Shown here one piece after another: positions 43,786 to 52,467 of a stretch of 64,000 nt of DNA (positions within the stretch are counted from its first letter, which is position 1; every line of letters starts with the position of its first letter). A program made the translations under genes and the position numbers. The notes under the pieces were generated by a model that did not search any database, had not been told where the DNA came from, and saw only the letters and a list, made by a program, of their open reading frames with translations. This DNA is from Rhizobium sp. NFR07 (lineage in GTDB: Bacteria > Pseudomonadota > Alphaproteobacteria > Rhizobiales > Rhizobiaceae): NCBI RefSeq assembly GCF_900111905.1, contig NZ_FOKM01000001.1:744001-808000 (forward strand), read 5' to 3'.

Positions 43786-45003
43786 ATGAGCAAGGTGATC
43801 AGCTTGGCGCAAAAACTCAAAGCCGTAGCCTCGTACATAAGAACGGAGGATGAGGCGGTCGATGCCGCTAAGGCGCTGGCGGAGTTGATCCGCGCCGGCT
43901 CGAGCCTTCGCGACAGGCAGCGTATTCTGCCCTATCGCGAGATGGAACTGACGGCACAATCCGGAATCCTGGGCGTGACGGTTCCCGCCGAATATGGCGG
44001 CGCCGACATCTCCAATCCCTTTCTTGCCGAAGTCGTTGCGATCCTGTCGGAGGCCGATAGCTCCATCGGCCAGATCCCGCAGAACCATTTCTACATTCTC
44101 GAAGTGTTGCGGCTCGCCGCCACCGAGGAGCAGAAGCGTTATTTCTTCCCGAGGGCGCTGGCGGGCGATCACTTCGCCAACGCGCTTGCCGAAAAGAACC
44201 CCGGAGCCGCCGGGGTGATCAACACGAGACTGATCCCGGATGGACCCGGCTACCGCATTTCCGGCCAGAAATATTACTCCACGGGCACCCTGTTTGCCGA
44301 CTGGATTGCGGTATTCGCGCAGGATCCACAGGATCGCATCGTGATGGCACTCGTCCCCCGCGACACGGACGGGCTGACGATTACCGATGATTGGGCTGGC
44401 TTCGGCCAGCGAACGACAGCTAGCGGGACGGTGGCAATAGACAATATCTACGTGGCTGCCGACTGCGTCATCGATCACTATAAGGCTTTCGAGCAACCGG
44501 CCCCTCTCGGCTCGCTCGGCCAATTACTTCATGCCGCCGTCGATCTCGGGATAGCTCGCGCGGCCTTCGCCGACATGGTCGACTTCGTCAAAACCCGGTC
44601 ACGAGGAAATCGCAATCTCGGTATCGAGATTGCAGGCGATGATCCGCTGCTGATCGCAAGGACCGGATCGATCGCCGTCAGGATCGAGGCGGCAGCATCG
44701 GTCATCGAGCGCGCAGGGCGAACGATCGATGTGGCGCAGGTATCGCCCTCGCCTGAAGCCGCAACCGAGGCATCGCTTGCGGTCGCGGCCGCAAAGATCC
44801 TGACCACCGAAGCCGCACTGGAGGCGACAAATGCGCTCTTCGAGCTTGCAGGTACATCTTCGACCGATGAGGCGCTCAATCTCGACCGCCACTGGCGCAA
44901 TGCGCGCACCCATACGGTCCATGATCCGGTCCGCTGGAAACACCATGCCATCGGTGATTTCCACCTTAACGGCAGGCTTCCCTCGCCGAACGGTCAGTTC
45001 TGA
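43786..45003 (+). CDS. sfnB: SfnB-family sulfur-acquisition oxidoreductase
   Basis: A 405-residue acyl-CoA dehydrogenase-fold protein with SfnB features: GQIPQNHFYILEVLRL near residue 95, LPAEYGG-like VPAEYGGADIS, and DFHLNGRLPSPNGQF at the C-terminus. SfnB is tied to dimethylsulfone and sulfonate use in Pseudomonas and to sulfate starvation more widely. ATG 43786 follows GGAGGG. Its stop directly abuts the convergent Rrf2 gene. Confidence 0.83.
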   Translation: MSKVISLAQKLKAVASYIRTEDEAVDAAKALAELIRAGSSLRDRQRILPYREMELTAQSGILGVTVPAEYGGADISNPFLAEVVAILSEADSSIGQIPQNHFYILEVLRLAATEEQKRYFFPRALAGDHFANALAEKNPGAAGVINTRLIPDGPGYRISGQKYYSTGTLFADWIAVFAQDPQDRIVMALVPRDTDGLTITDDWAGFGQRTTASGTVAIDNIYVAADCVIDHYKAFEQPAPLGSLGQLLHAAVDLGIARAAFADMVDFVKTRSRGNRNLGIEIAGDDPLLIARTGSIAVRIEAAASVIERAGRTIDVAQVSPSPEAATEASLAVAAAKILTTEAALEATNALFELAGTSSTDEALNLDRHWRNARTHTVHDPVRWKHHAIGDFHLNGRLPSPNGQF

Positions 45004-45450
45004 TCAGAGTATCTGCTCTCCGACGGATGGGGCCGAACGTTTCGCCACCATCTGCTCAAGCGTCATGTTGTCGAGTACCGCGGAAATGGCATCCCTTACT
45101 TCCGTCATGGAATGACGCACCTGACAGTCTTCCGGGTCGTCGCAGTCATCGCAGGCTTCGAACGCCGTCTTGCTGGCACAACGGATCGGAGCAAGCGGTC
45201 CGTCGAGTATCCTGACAGCCTGGCCAATGGAGATTTGCGATGCCGGCTTGGCAAGCGCATAGCCGCCGCCTGGTCCCTTTTTTGACCGCAGGATACCGCC
45301 CTTGCGCAGCTCCAGAAGGATCGCATCGAGAAATTTCTTGGAAATATTGTTCTGTTCGGCGATTTCGCTGACAAACGCCGTCTTGCCGGGTTCAATCTGT
45401 GCCAGATGGACGAGCGCCTTCAGCCCGTATTTCCCTTTTTTCGTCAGCAT
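45004..45450 (-). CDS. Rrf2-family transcriptional regulator with a four-Cys cluster
   Basis: A 148-residue Rrf2 protein. The winged helix reads MLTKKGKYGLKALVHLA, then SKKFLDAILLELRKGGIL and KKGPGGGYALAKPA. Cys91, Cys100, Cys103 and Cys109 form C-x8-C-x2-C-x5-C. IscR and RirA carry three Cys with a different spacing and bind Fe-S clusters; CymR, the Rrf2 master of cysteine metabolism in Firmicutes, has none in this place. Its position at the end of the sulfur island suggests that it senses Fe-S or cysteine status and controls it. ATG 45450 is the family start. Confidence 0.85.
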   Translation of the reverse strand: MLTKKGKYGLKALVHLAQIEPGKTAFVSEIAEQNNISKKFLDAILLELRKGGILRSKKGPGGGYALAKPASQISIGQAVRILDGPLAPIRCASKTAFEACDDCDDPEDCQVRHSMTEVRDAISAVLDNMTLEQMVAKRSAPSVGEQIL

Positions 45451-45624
45451 CGATATTCGCAAGTCCAAGCGTTTGCAGCCAGCAGAATTGCCGGCCCCGA
45501 AAGCGATACAGCAGCGGCCTTGAACCTTCAACACTGCCACCGAACGAACACTGCGCGGCCTCCCTGGCGATAATCGCTGGTTCGCTGCTACTGGCACTGC
45601 GAACTGCGGGCGCTCGAAACCTGA

Positions 45625-46254
45625 TCAGGGCGTGCCCGTGTGACGGGATGCCGGCAGTGAGGCCGGCATCAGCCCTGGCTTCAGGTCCGATGCGGAGTGC
45701 CCATCAGCTGGAAAACGATTTCCGCCAAGCACCAAGCGCTCGAAGAGGCCGTATCCCTCCCTCCAACGCCCGAAGCCGCTGTCGACATTGATGTGTCCGG
45801 CAAATCCTATGACCGAGAGCTCGCTGCCCCAGGCGCGTGCATGGCGATCGAGCTGGTTCGGGCTCATATAGGGGTCGTTGAGGCTTCCGATGACGAGGCT
45901 TGGAAACGGCAGGCGATCGAGTGGCTCGCTTCCGAACCTGATCATGCACGGGTGCAGATCGACCGCAGTATCCAGTGAACATGGTGCGACCAGTAACGCG
46001 CCGCGAATGCGTTTGGAAAGCGCTCTCTTCGCATAGCTCGCCGCCAGCAGGCAGCCGAGGCTGTGCGCAACGAGAAAGGCGCCATCGGTTCTCGACAGCG
46101 CCTCGTCCAGGTTGGCCTGCCAGTGCTCGATCGCAGGACAGGCCCAGTCCTCCTGTTCCACCACCACCGCGTTTGCGTGATCCCTGGCCCAGTAGCGTTG
46201 CCAATGGTTGTCCGATGAACCGTTCAAGCCGGGAATGAGGAGCGTCGCGGCCAT
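45625..46254 (-). CDS. RBBP9/YdeN-family alpha/beta hydrolase
   Basis: A 209-residue serine hydrolase of the RBBP9/YdeN type. The nucleophile motif is VAHSLGCLLA, the acid lies in IGSLNDPYMS, and the catalytic His is in FAGHINVDSGFG. The opening LLIPGLNGSSDNHWQ is typical. It has a good AAGGAG site. Homologues frequently sit in sulfur-starvation operons of proteobacteria, but the reaction is unknown. Confidence 0.82.
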   Translation of the reverse strand: MAATLLIPGLNGSSDNHWQRYWARDHANAVVVEQEDWACPAIEHWQANLDEALSRTDGAFLVAHSLGCLLAASYAKRALSKRIRGALLVAPCSLDTAVDLHPCMIRFGSEPLDRLPFPSLVIGSLNDPYMSPNQLDRHARAWGSELSVIGFAGHINVDSGFGRWREGYGLFERLVLGGNRFPADGHSASDLKPGLMPASLPASRHTGTP

Positions 46255-46325
46255 GTATTATCTCCTTTAGTGTTATCCGGAAACTAGGCCCGCGACGGAA
46301 CGCGGTCGGCGAATGACCGACTAAA

Positions 46326-46351
46326 TTCCATTATTTCAGTAGATTTCTATT
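46326..46351. promoter_or_regulatory. Partial copy of the organosulfur-island element (copy 4)
   Basis: TTCCATTATTTCAGTAGATT followed by TCTATTC resembles the core of copy 1 (TTCTATAAATCCAGTAGAATT); 14 of the first 19 positions agree. It lies upstream of the minus-strand hydrolase gene and just before the insertion-sequence remnant. The match is weaker than among copies 1-3. Confidence 0.35.
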
Positions 46352-46471
46352 CTTGCCTCTCCCGGCGGCTGGTTAGTCGGATGATTGCGATCCGCGGTAT
46401 GTTGATTTGCACTGAATAGCACCAAGATTTGTAGACGCCTTCTTTCCTAATTTTGAGGCAGGAAGAGCATC

Positions 46472-46904
46472 ATGAGCAAATCGAATTTCAGCGAAGAGTT
46501 TAAGCGTGACGCTGTTCGCCAGATCACGGAGCGACGTTATCCGATTGCGGAGGTTTCGCGGCGCCTCGGCGTGAGCCAGCATTCCCTTTATGAATGGAAG
46601 AAGAAGTTCGCGGCGTCTAACGCCCAGGGCAACGATGAGGCCGAGGAGATCAGGCGGCTGAAGAAGGAATTGGCTCGCGTCACCGAGGAGCGAGACATCC
46701 TAAAAAAGCGGCCGCGTATTTCGCCAGGGATGCAAAGTGAAGTACGCGTTCATTGCTCTGCATCGCTTACAGTTTTCGGTGCAGACGATGTGCCGCCTGC
46801 TGCGGGTTCACCCGAGTGGATTTTACACCTGGCTGAAGAACCCGCAGAGCAGGAGGGGTTCGGCTCCCCCAGGGCGTGCCACTCTCTCTGAAATCGTTGC
46901 GTAA
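46472..46904 (+). pseudogene. IS3-family transposase remnant (orfA frameshifted, orfB truncated)
   Basis: The first 79 codons encode a normal IS3-family OrfA: MSKSNFSEEFKRDAVRQ, the helix-turn-helix VSRRLGVSQHSLYEWKKKF, and the leucine-zipper helix ending EERDILKK. The slippery heptamer AAAAAAG at 46702-46708 is intact, but the base after it is missing, so OrfA runs out of frame. The expected AAAYFARDAK tail reads in another frame and ends in TGA overlapping a GTG at 46737. OrfB then continues for about 40 familiar residues to WLKNP before unrelated sequence. The element is dead and cut short. A possible left end is near 46400. Confidence 0.82.
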
Positions 46905-46980
46905 TTTCGACGTGCGGGGCTGCCCCGCCGCACGGCCTTTCGCGCCGCGTACAATCCGACATCCTTTCAATTTTTGGCTA

Positions 46981-47010
46981 CCGACACATCGTGTCGGCCT
47001 GTGTTATAGT
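46981..47010 (+). promoter_or_regulatory. Promoter with overlapping palindrome before the cyclase/ATPase gene
   Basis: CCGACAC-ATC-GTGTCGG at 46981-46997 is a perfect 7-bp inverted repeat. It overlaps the -35 (CCGACA, 46981-46986) of a promoter with -10 TATAGT at 47005-47010 and an 18-base spacer. A protein bound there would block or assist RNA polymerase directly. A GC-rich hairpin at 46914-46928 may end any readthrough from the insertion-sequence side. Confidence 0.5.
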
Positions 47011-47054
47011 CGCTCTGTCAGGTGCAGGATTTAGCAGACACGCAAGGGGCGGCG

Positions 47055-50000
47055 ATGGCGAGCGAAAGTCCCATCAACTCACCGAAGCACCCACGAAAAT
47101 CGCCGGGCGGGGGCGCGCGGCCGGCGGAGCATGGCAGCGAGCGGCGCCAAATCACGGCGCTCTGCTACGATCTTGTCGGATCGACAAATCTTTTCCATCA
47201 ACTCGATATCGAGGACTTCCAGGAGCTGATTTCCGCCTTTCAGCAAGCGATGCGGTCGGCGATCGTCGCGCGTTCCGGCGTGATTCGGGTCGAGGCCGGT
47301 GACGGCGGTGTTGCCCTTTTCCCGACGGAACTTGGCTCGCGCGATGCCGCGTCGCTGGCGATTCGCGCTGGCTTCGACGTTATCGAGGCCTGCCGGCGCA
47401 TCGGCCGCGAGGCGCGGCGCAGCGACATGCATGTCCGCGTCGGCATCGCCACCTCCATCGCGCTGGTCCAGGAACCGCGCGAGGAAGTCCCTTCGCAGGA
47501 GTCGGTGACGGGGGCGGCGCTCGCCATGGCGACGCGGCTGGAAGCGCTTGCGGCCCCTGACAGCATTCTCGTCTCGGAGGAAACGAAGACCCTCGCTGGA
47601 CGCGCCTACGCCTTCATCTTCGAGGGCAGCCGGTCGCTAAAGGGATTTGCCGAGCCCGAAAGGGTTTGGCGCGCGCTCGAACATCGTACCGAAGTCACCC
47701 GCTTCTACGCCTTCGGACGGCTTGGCGGTTCCTTCATCGGCCGTGCCGCCGAGCTTGAGACAATTGGCCGTTGCTGGCGAGAGGTCTTGGCCGGGAAAGG
47801 CCAGATCCTGGCGATCGAAGGCGACGCCGGCATCGGCAAATCACGGCTTTTGCGGGAGATCCGCAAGCTTACCCGCAAGGAGCGATCGAGGGCCTTCCTG
47901 TTTCAGTGCGCGCCCGGCGGCGCGCGCTCCACGCTTCACCCGCTCATGCATGGCTTTCCCGGCACGGCGTCCAAGGCGGCTGGCCCCTCACGCCTGACGG
48001 CGACAACCGTCGCCGCCACGTTCGCGCACCACGGTATAGAAGAGCCAGACGTCGCCGAACTGTTTTCGTATCTGCTCGGCGCTGCGGGCCGAAACGAGTC
48101 CCTCTCCGGCAGCGATCCCAAGGCAATCCGCGACAGGGCGCGGCGGGCAACCATCCATGCGCTGGAGACCGTCAGCGCCCGCGGTCCGCTGATCATGGCG
48201 GTCGAGGATATTCACTGGATCGATCCGACGTCGCAAGACCTCCTTGGGGAAATCGCCCGCACAGCTTCACGGCTTCCCATCCTTCTCGTCGTCACCTCGC
48301 GCCCTGGCGCCGCGATGGATTGGGCCGACGGTGCCGACGTGGTGCACCTGTCGTTGAAGCCACTCAATCGCGACGAGACGAAGCAGGCGATCGTAGCGAC
48401 TTGGCCGGCACACAAGCGCACGGCACTTCCGGAACTTCTGGAGGCGACTGAGCGGATTTCCGGCGGCGTTCCGCTGTTCATCGAGGAGATCTGCCAGTGG
48501 ATCACGGAGATCGCACCTGCGGATGCAGCGAATATTCCTGAGGCAATCGCGCATGACGGCGAGGCCAAGGTCTCTCACACGCACGCGCTTGCCTTCGAAG
48601 AGATTCTCGACGAACGGCTCGCGCGCCTCGGACCGGCGCGGGACGTGGCGCGAGCCGCGGCGATCGCCGGCGGCCGTACGACGCTGCCGCTGCTTCACGC
48701 GCTTTTGCCGGATCTCGCCAAGCGGTCGCTGGCGAGTGCGGCGGATGTGCTGTGCGAAACCGGCTTTCTGACGCGTGGCCGAACCGGCGGAACCGTGATC
48801 TACCGCTTCCGACACGCCCTGATCCAGGAAGCGATCTACAAGGCACTGCTGCGCAAGCAACGGCAGGTTCTGCACCGACGGCTGTTCAACGCCGTCAGCG
48901 ACGACCGTGGGCTGGCGGAATGGATCGACACCGGCGGGCTCGCCGACCAGGCGGAACGCGCCGGGCTCACGGAGGAGGCAATTCGGCTGTTCATCGCCGC
49001 CGGCTCCGAGAGTGCCGGCCGCTCGGCGATGATCGAGGCGCGCCACCATCTGGAGCACGCGCTGGCCCTTTGCGCCGAGATGGACGAAAGCGAGGCGGTC
49101 GACGCCTTGCGGCTTTCCGCCTTCACGAGGCTCGGCCCGATCCTCACTGGCCTCGTCGGCGCCAATTCCCCGCCCGCCCGCAAGCTGTACGAAGACGGCG
49201 TCGCCATTGCCCGCCGCCAGCCGAAGGAAGACCAGCCAAAGTGGTTTCCGATCTATTGGGGCTGGTGGCTGACCGGGCCCGACTTTCTCGTCATGCACGA
49301 CCGCGCACTCGAAGTGCAGATGATGATGCTTGGCACCGAAGATCGCGAAATCGCCCTGCAGGTCAAGCATTGCATCTGGGCGATCGACTTCAATCTCGGC
49401 TGGCACAAGGAGACGCAGGAGGCGATCACGGCGGCGCTTGCGCTCTACGACGAGCAAACGGCCGAAACCGCGCGAACGCTCTATGGCGGCCACGACGCCA
49501 AGGTCTGCGGCCTCGGACAACTCGCTCTGTCGCTCTGGCTGACGGGACAGGGCTCGGCTTCGGACACAGCACTTGCGGACATGGTCGGCCTGGTCGAGCG
49601 CATCTGCCATGCTCCGAGTACCGCCCATTCGCTCGACACCGAGGCGGTCTCGGCCTTCTACCGCGACGATTTCGAGCGGCTGGCGGATGTTTCGAGCCGG
49701 ATGCAGCTCTTTGCCCAGCAACACGAGATGCAGTCGCTCGCTGGCATGTCGCTGCTTTTCGGCGGCTGGGCCAAAGCCCACAGCGACGACCTCCTCGCCG
49801 GCCATGAGATGTTCGGCGAGGGATTGGCGCTGCTCAAGGATCTCGGCGCCGTCGCCGACCTGCCGATCTATCTCTACATGCACGCGACCCTGCTCGGCCT
49901 TGCCGGCAAATATGAGCAGGCCATCGACGTCGTCACCGACGCCATCCGGCAGGCCAAGGAAACCGGCCATGCCTACTGGCTCGCCGAACTCTACCGCTGC

Positions 50001-50156
50001 CGGGCCGTGCTGCGCGCTCGGGGAAACGTGGAAACCAATCTTGTCGCCGCCGAACTGCTGACCGCCGTGACCATCGCCGAAAGCCAGGGTGCGATGGCTC
50101 TGCTGCAAAGGGCGGGCCGCTCAATCCGGGAGCTGGGCATTGTTATCGGACCCTGA
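47055..50156 (+). CDS. Class III nucleotidyl cyclase-AAA/STAND ATPase-TPR signalling protein
   Basis: A 1033-residue protein. Residues 30-190 form a class III adenylate/guanylate cyclase domain with metal Asp39 (CYDLVGST) and Asp83 (AGDGG). Residues 225-520 form a STAND-type ATPase with Walker A EGDAGIGKS (Lys262) and Walker B-like IMAVEDIHWID. The remainder is alpha-helical and TPR-like. ATG 47055 follows AAGGGG; a GTG at 47022 is possible. Cyclase/TPR proteins are known neighbours of YcaO-type (TOMM) clusters; here the YcaO gene starts inside its 3' end. It is probably a sensor or regulator of the modification system. Confidence 0.8.
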   Translation: MASESPINSPKHPRKSPGGGARPAEHGSERRQITALCYDLVGSTNLFHQLDIEDFQELISAFQQAMRSAIVARSGVIRVEAGDGGVALFPTELGSRDAASLAIRAGFDVIEACRRIGREARRSDMHVRVGIATSIALVQEPREEVPSQESVTGAALAMATRLEALAAPDSILVSEETKTLAGRAYAFIFEGSRSLKGFAEPERVWRALEHRTEVTRFYAFGRLGGSFIGRAAELETIGRCWREVLAGKGQILAIEGDAGIGKSRLLREIRKLTRKERSRAFLFQCAPGGARSTLHPLMHGFPGTASKAAGPSRLTATTVAATFAHHGIEEPDVAELFSYLLGAAGRNESLSGSDPKAIRDRARRATIHALETVSARGPLIMAVEDIHWIDPTSQDLLGEIARTASRLPILLVVTSRPGAAMDWADGADVVHLSLKPLNRDETKQAIVATWPAHKRTALPELLEATERISGGVPLFIEEICQWITEIAPADAANIPEAIAHDGEAKVSHTHALAFEEILDERLARLGPARDVARAAAIAGGRTTLPLLHALLPDLAKRSLASAADVLCETGFLTRGRTGGTVIYRFRHALIQEAIYKALLRKQRQVLHRRLFNAVSDDRGLAEWIDTGGLADQAERAGLTEEAIRLFIAAGSESAGRSAMIEARHHLEHALALCAEMDESEAVDALRLSAFTRLGPILTGLVGANSPPARKLYEDGVAIARRQPKEDQPKWFPIYWGWWLTGPDFLVMHDRALEVQMMMLGTEDREIALQVKHCIWAIDFNLGWHKETQEAITAALALYDEQTAETARTLYGGHDAKVCGLGQLALSLWLTGQGSASDTALADMVGLVERICHAPSTAHSLDTEAVSAFYRDDFERLADVSSRMQLFAQQHEMQSLAGMSLLFGGWAKAHSDDLLAGHEMFGEGLALLKDLGAVADLPIYLYMHATLLGLAGKYEQAIDVVTDAIRQAKETGHAYWLAELYRCRAVLRARGNVETNLVAAELLTAVTIAESQGAMALLQRAGRSIRELGIVIGP

Positions 50157-51372
50157 CACGGCCGAAGGTCTGACCCCTGCCCCGCCGGCGATCGACGGAC
50201 GGATTGCCGACTTTCGCGACGAGCTTGCCGCCGGCTTGAGGCAACCGCTCGATACGCCGGCCGACCCCGGCGCCGCCGAGGCATGTTTTCGCAGGCTACT
50301 CCCTTTCAGCCGCCGGGCCGGCATCACCCGTCTCGCCGACCTGACCGGGCTCGACCGTCTCGGTCTGCCGGTGGCGCAGGCCATCCAGCCGGCCGCGCTT
50401 TCCGAGGTGACCTCGCTTGGCCGCGGCCTCACACTGATGGAGGCGGCGGTCGGGGCGATCATGGAAGGTCTCGAGCGTTATTTCGCCGAGCGCATTCCCT
50501 CCTCGGACTGCTTTCTTGCGACCGCCGACGAGCTTCGGATCGACGCGGCCATGCTCGAAAACCTGCTGCTTCCCCACGCCGGCACCGGATGGCGATCGCT
50601 GCCAATTCCCTGGACCTTGGCTGTCGATGTCGCGAGCGGAGCGCCGCAGCCGGTGCCGCTCGAACTTGTTCACACCTGCTATACCGATCCTGAGCCACAG
50701 GGTGACGGATTGTTCATCCGCACCACCACCGGCCTTGCCTGCCACAGCACAGCGCGCGATGCCTTCGCGCATGGACTGTTCGAATGCATCGAACGCGACG
50801 CGATCGCGCGGGCCTTCACCACTCACGGCTTTTTCGATCGTCGCCGCATAGCGACATCGCACATCGGGCCGAAGGTCGAGCATATTCTTTCGGTCACCCG
50901 GACGCAGGGCATCGCTTTCGCGCTTTGGCACGCCCCCTCGCCCACCGACCTACCGGTGATCTGGTGCCAGGCGATCGAGGCCGGCGCGTCTGAGCCGACC
51001 CTGGCGTTGCCGACGGAGGGCCATTCGGCGGGCTTTACCGTCGAGACAGCCGCGGCGAGCGCGATGCTGGAGGCATTGTCGGCGCGCGCCGGAGCGATTT
51101 CCGGCGCGCGCGACGACCAGACGCGCGAACACGATCGCAAGAGCACCGATCCGCTCGTCGCGGACGCCCGCCGCCTGATCCTCGAAGCCACGGCTGCGGG
51201 CACGGCAGCGTCGCCCTTCGCCCCAACATGCCTGCGCGACGTCGTCGACCGGGTTGCCGCCTGCGGGCTTGGACCTGTTCTCGCCGTGCCGGTCGGAGCG
51301 GACGCCGAAGCAGGTGTGGCCTGCGTGCGAACCATTCTTGCGGGTGCGCAGCCGTTTTCAATTTTGCGTTGA
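50089..51372 (+). CDS. YcaO-domain ATP-dependent amide-backbone modifying enzyme
   Basis: A YcaO protein of about 427 residues. The ATP-site motifs are visible: SLGRGLTLMEAAVGAIMEGL then ERYFAE (residues 109-134), and ARDAFAHGLFECIERDAIAR (residues 222-241). YcaO enzymes phosphorylate a peptide amide oxygen, leading to azolines or, with sulfide delivered by TfuA, thioamides. It has no PxPxP end and no fused E1-like partner, as in the TfuA-dependent type. It overlaps the preceding gene by 68 bases; a TTG at 50140 with GGGAG upstream would cut this to 17. The TfuA gene follows after 10 bases. Confidence 0.88.
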   Translation: MRWLCCKGRAAQSGSWALLSDPDTAEGLTPAPPAIDGRIADFRDELAAGLRQPLDTPADPGAAEACFRRLLPFSRRAGITRLADLTGLDRLGLPVAQAIQPAALSEVTSLGRGLTLMEAAVGAIMEGLERYFAERIPSSDCFLATADELRIDAAMLENLLLPHAGTGWRSLPIPWTLAVDVASGAPQPVPLELVHTCYTDPEPQGDGLFIRTTTGLACHSTARDAFAHGLFECIERDAIARAFTTHGFFDRRRIATSHIGPKVEHILSVTRTQGIAFALWHAPSPTDLPVIWCQAIEAGASEPTLALPTEGHSAGFTVETAAASAMLEALSARAGAISGARDDQTREHDRKSTDPLVADARRLILEATAAGTAASPFAPTCLRDVVDRVAACGLGPVLAVPVGADAEAGVACVRTILAGAQPFSILR

Positions 51373-51382
51373 GGGATTGCCC

Positions 51383-52138
51383 ATGACGAATGCCGGCAAG
51401 GAAGGTCCAATTCTGGTATTTCTCGGCCCCACGCTGCGTCTCGACGAGGCGCAGGCCGTGCTCGACGCGATCTATCTTCAGCCCGTATCCCAGGGAGACG
51501 TCATACTCGCCGCCCATGCCTTCCGGCCACGTGCGATGGTCCTGATCGACGGACAGTTCGAGGACCGCCCCGCCGTCCGCCACAAGGAAATTCTCTGGGC
51601 GATGGCACAAGGCATCGTCATGATCGGGGCGGCCAGCATGGGAGCCTTGCGGGCGGCCGAGCTTGCGCCCTATGGCATGATCGGCGTCGGCCTGATCTAT
51701 AGGTGGTACCGGCGCTGGACGTTGACGGCGGAGGATGCGGTCGCCGTGCAGTCAGGGCCCGCCGAACTCGGCTTTCTGCCGCTCACGGACGCACTGGTCG
51801 ACCTTCAACGGACGTTTTCGACGCTTGCCCGCCGAAATATGATGACATCCGATGAGCGCGACCAGCTCATCGCATTGGCGCACGGGACGAACTTTCGCGA
51901 TCGCTCGCTCGCAGCCCTATTGCGGGCTGGGGGATTTTCCAGTGACCGTATTTCGGCATTGCAAAAAGAAATGACCGGGCAAAAGCGCCAGGACGCCCTC
52001 CTTGCGTTACGCAAGGCGCCTTCCCTAATAGTAGAGCGGCAGGGCAGCGACGTTGATCGCGCCTGGGTCGCGACCAATACTTTCATGAGAGATTTGGAAG
52101 CCTCGCATATTGACATCGACTTGATACGAAATTACTAA
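51383..52138 (+). CDS. TfuA-like protein (YcaO partner)
   Basis: A 251-residue TfuA-domain protein. The conserved core reads LVFLGPTLRLDEA, then QPVSQGDV, PRAMVLIDGQFEDRPAVRHK, and GAASMGALRAAELAPYGMIG. TfuA was first named from the trifolitoxin locus of Rhizobium and, in methanogens, works with YcaO to thioamidate a glycine of methyl-CoM reductase. Start ATG 51383 has GAGGG upstream. Together with the YcaO gene it marks a backbone-modification system. There is no canonical small precursor gene directly beside it. Confidence 0.88.
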   Translation: MTNAGKEGPILVFLGPTLRLDEAQAVLDAIYLQPVSQGDVILAAHAFRPRAMVLIDGQFEDRPAVRHKEILWAMAQGIVMIGAASMGALRAAELAPYGMIGVGLIYRWYRRWTLTAEDAVAVQSGPAELGFLPLTDALVDLQRTFSTLARRNMMTSDERDQLIALAHGTNFRDRSLAALLRAGGFSSDRISALQKEMTGQKRQDALLALRKAPSLIVERQGSDVDRAWVATNTFMRDLEASHIDIDLIRNY

Positions 52139-52185
52139 TTAAACGTGTGGTTGCTCAATCCTTCTTCTTCGAAAGTGATTGTGCC

Positions 52186-52389
52186 ATGGAACCGTATCCG
52201 AACAATGTGACGGAACGCGTGAAGCCACGCATCGGAACACGATTCTGGATTTTTCCGCAGCCGCCCTTCGTCCCCGGCTACGAGGAGCCCGATCGCGTCT
52301 GGCTCTCGATCCTGCCCGACGAGATCCGTGACGGACCGAGCGACCAGTGGGTGTACGTGGTCGATCCGTTGATCGAAAAACAGCCCTAA
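52186..52389 (+). CDS. N-terminal part of an interrupted metallopeptidase gene
   Basis: It encodes 67 residues (ATG 52186, or GTG 52147 for 80) opening MEPYPNNVTERVKPRIGTRF and ending DPLIEKQP before TAA at 52387. The same frame stays open across the stop and continues as QP-stop-GPDDLPPFEG into the metallopeptidase at 52468 with no other stop. No ribosome site precedes the downstream ATG. A single substitution such as TAC to TAA explains the break. It may be a nonsense mutation, a sequencing error or a readthrough site. It is not recognised as an independent gene. Confidence 0.6.
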   Translation: MEPYPNNVTERVKPRIGTRFWIFPQPPFVPGYEEPDRVWLSILPDEIRDGPSDQWVYVVDPLIEKQP

Positions 52390-52467
52390 GGTCCTGACGA
52401 TCTGCCGCCGTTCGAAGGCGAGCGGCGACCGGCGGCACGATCTGGCCCGGATCGCAACTTCGACAAT

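Noticed and set aside
46702..46708. Programmed -1 frameshift producing a functional IS3 OrfAB transposase
   Set aside because: The AAAAAAG heptamer is intact, but a base after it is missing and OrfB stops after about 55 codons, without the DDE catalytic region.
48267..50108. 613-codon open frame on the minus strand
   Set aside because: Antisense to the cyclase/ATPase/TPR gene; no recognisable domain or ribosome site.
50089..51372. Assignment as a classical azole (LAP/phazolicin-type) cyclodehydratase
   Set aside because: There is no adjacent E1-like C protein, no FMN dehydrogenase and no small precursor or exporter; TfuA is the partner instead.
52387..52389. Possible selenocysteine or pyrrolysine recoding at the in-frame stop
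   Set aside because: The stop is TAA, whereas these use TGA and TAG. No recoding structure was seen.
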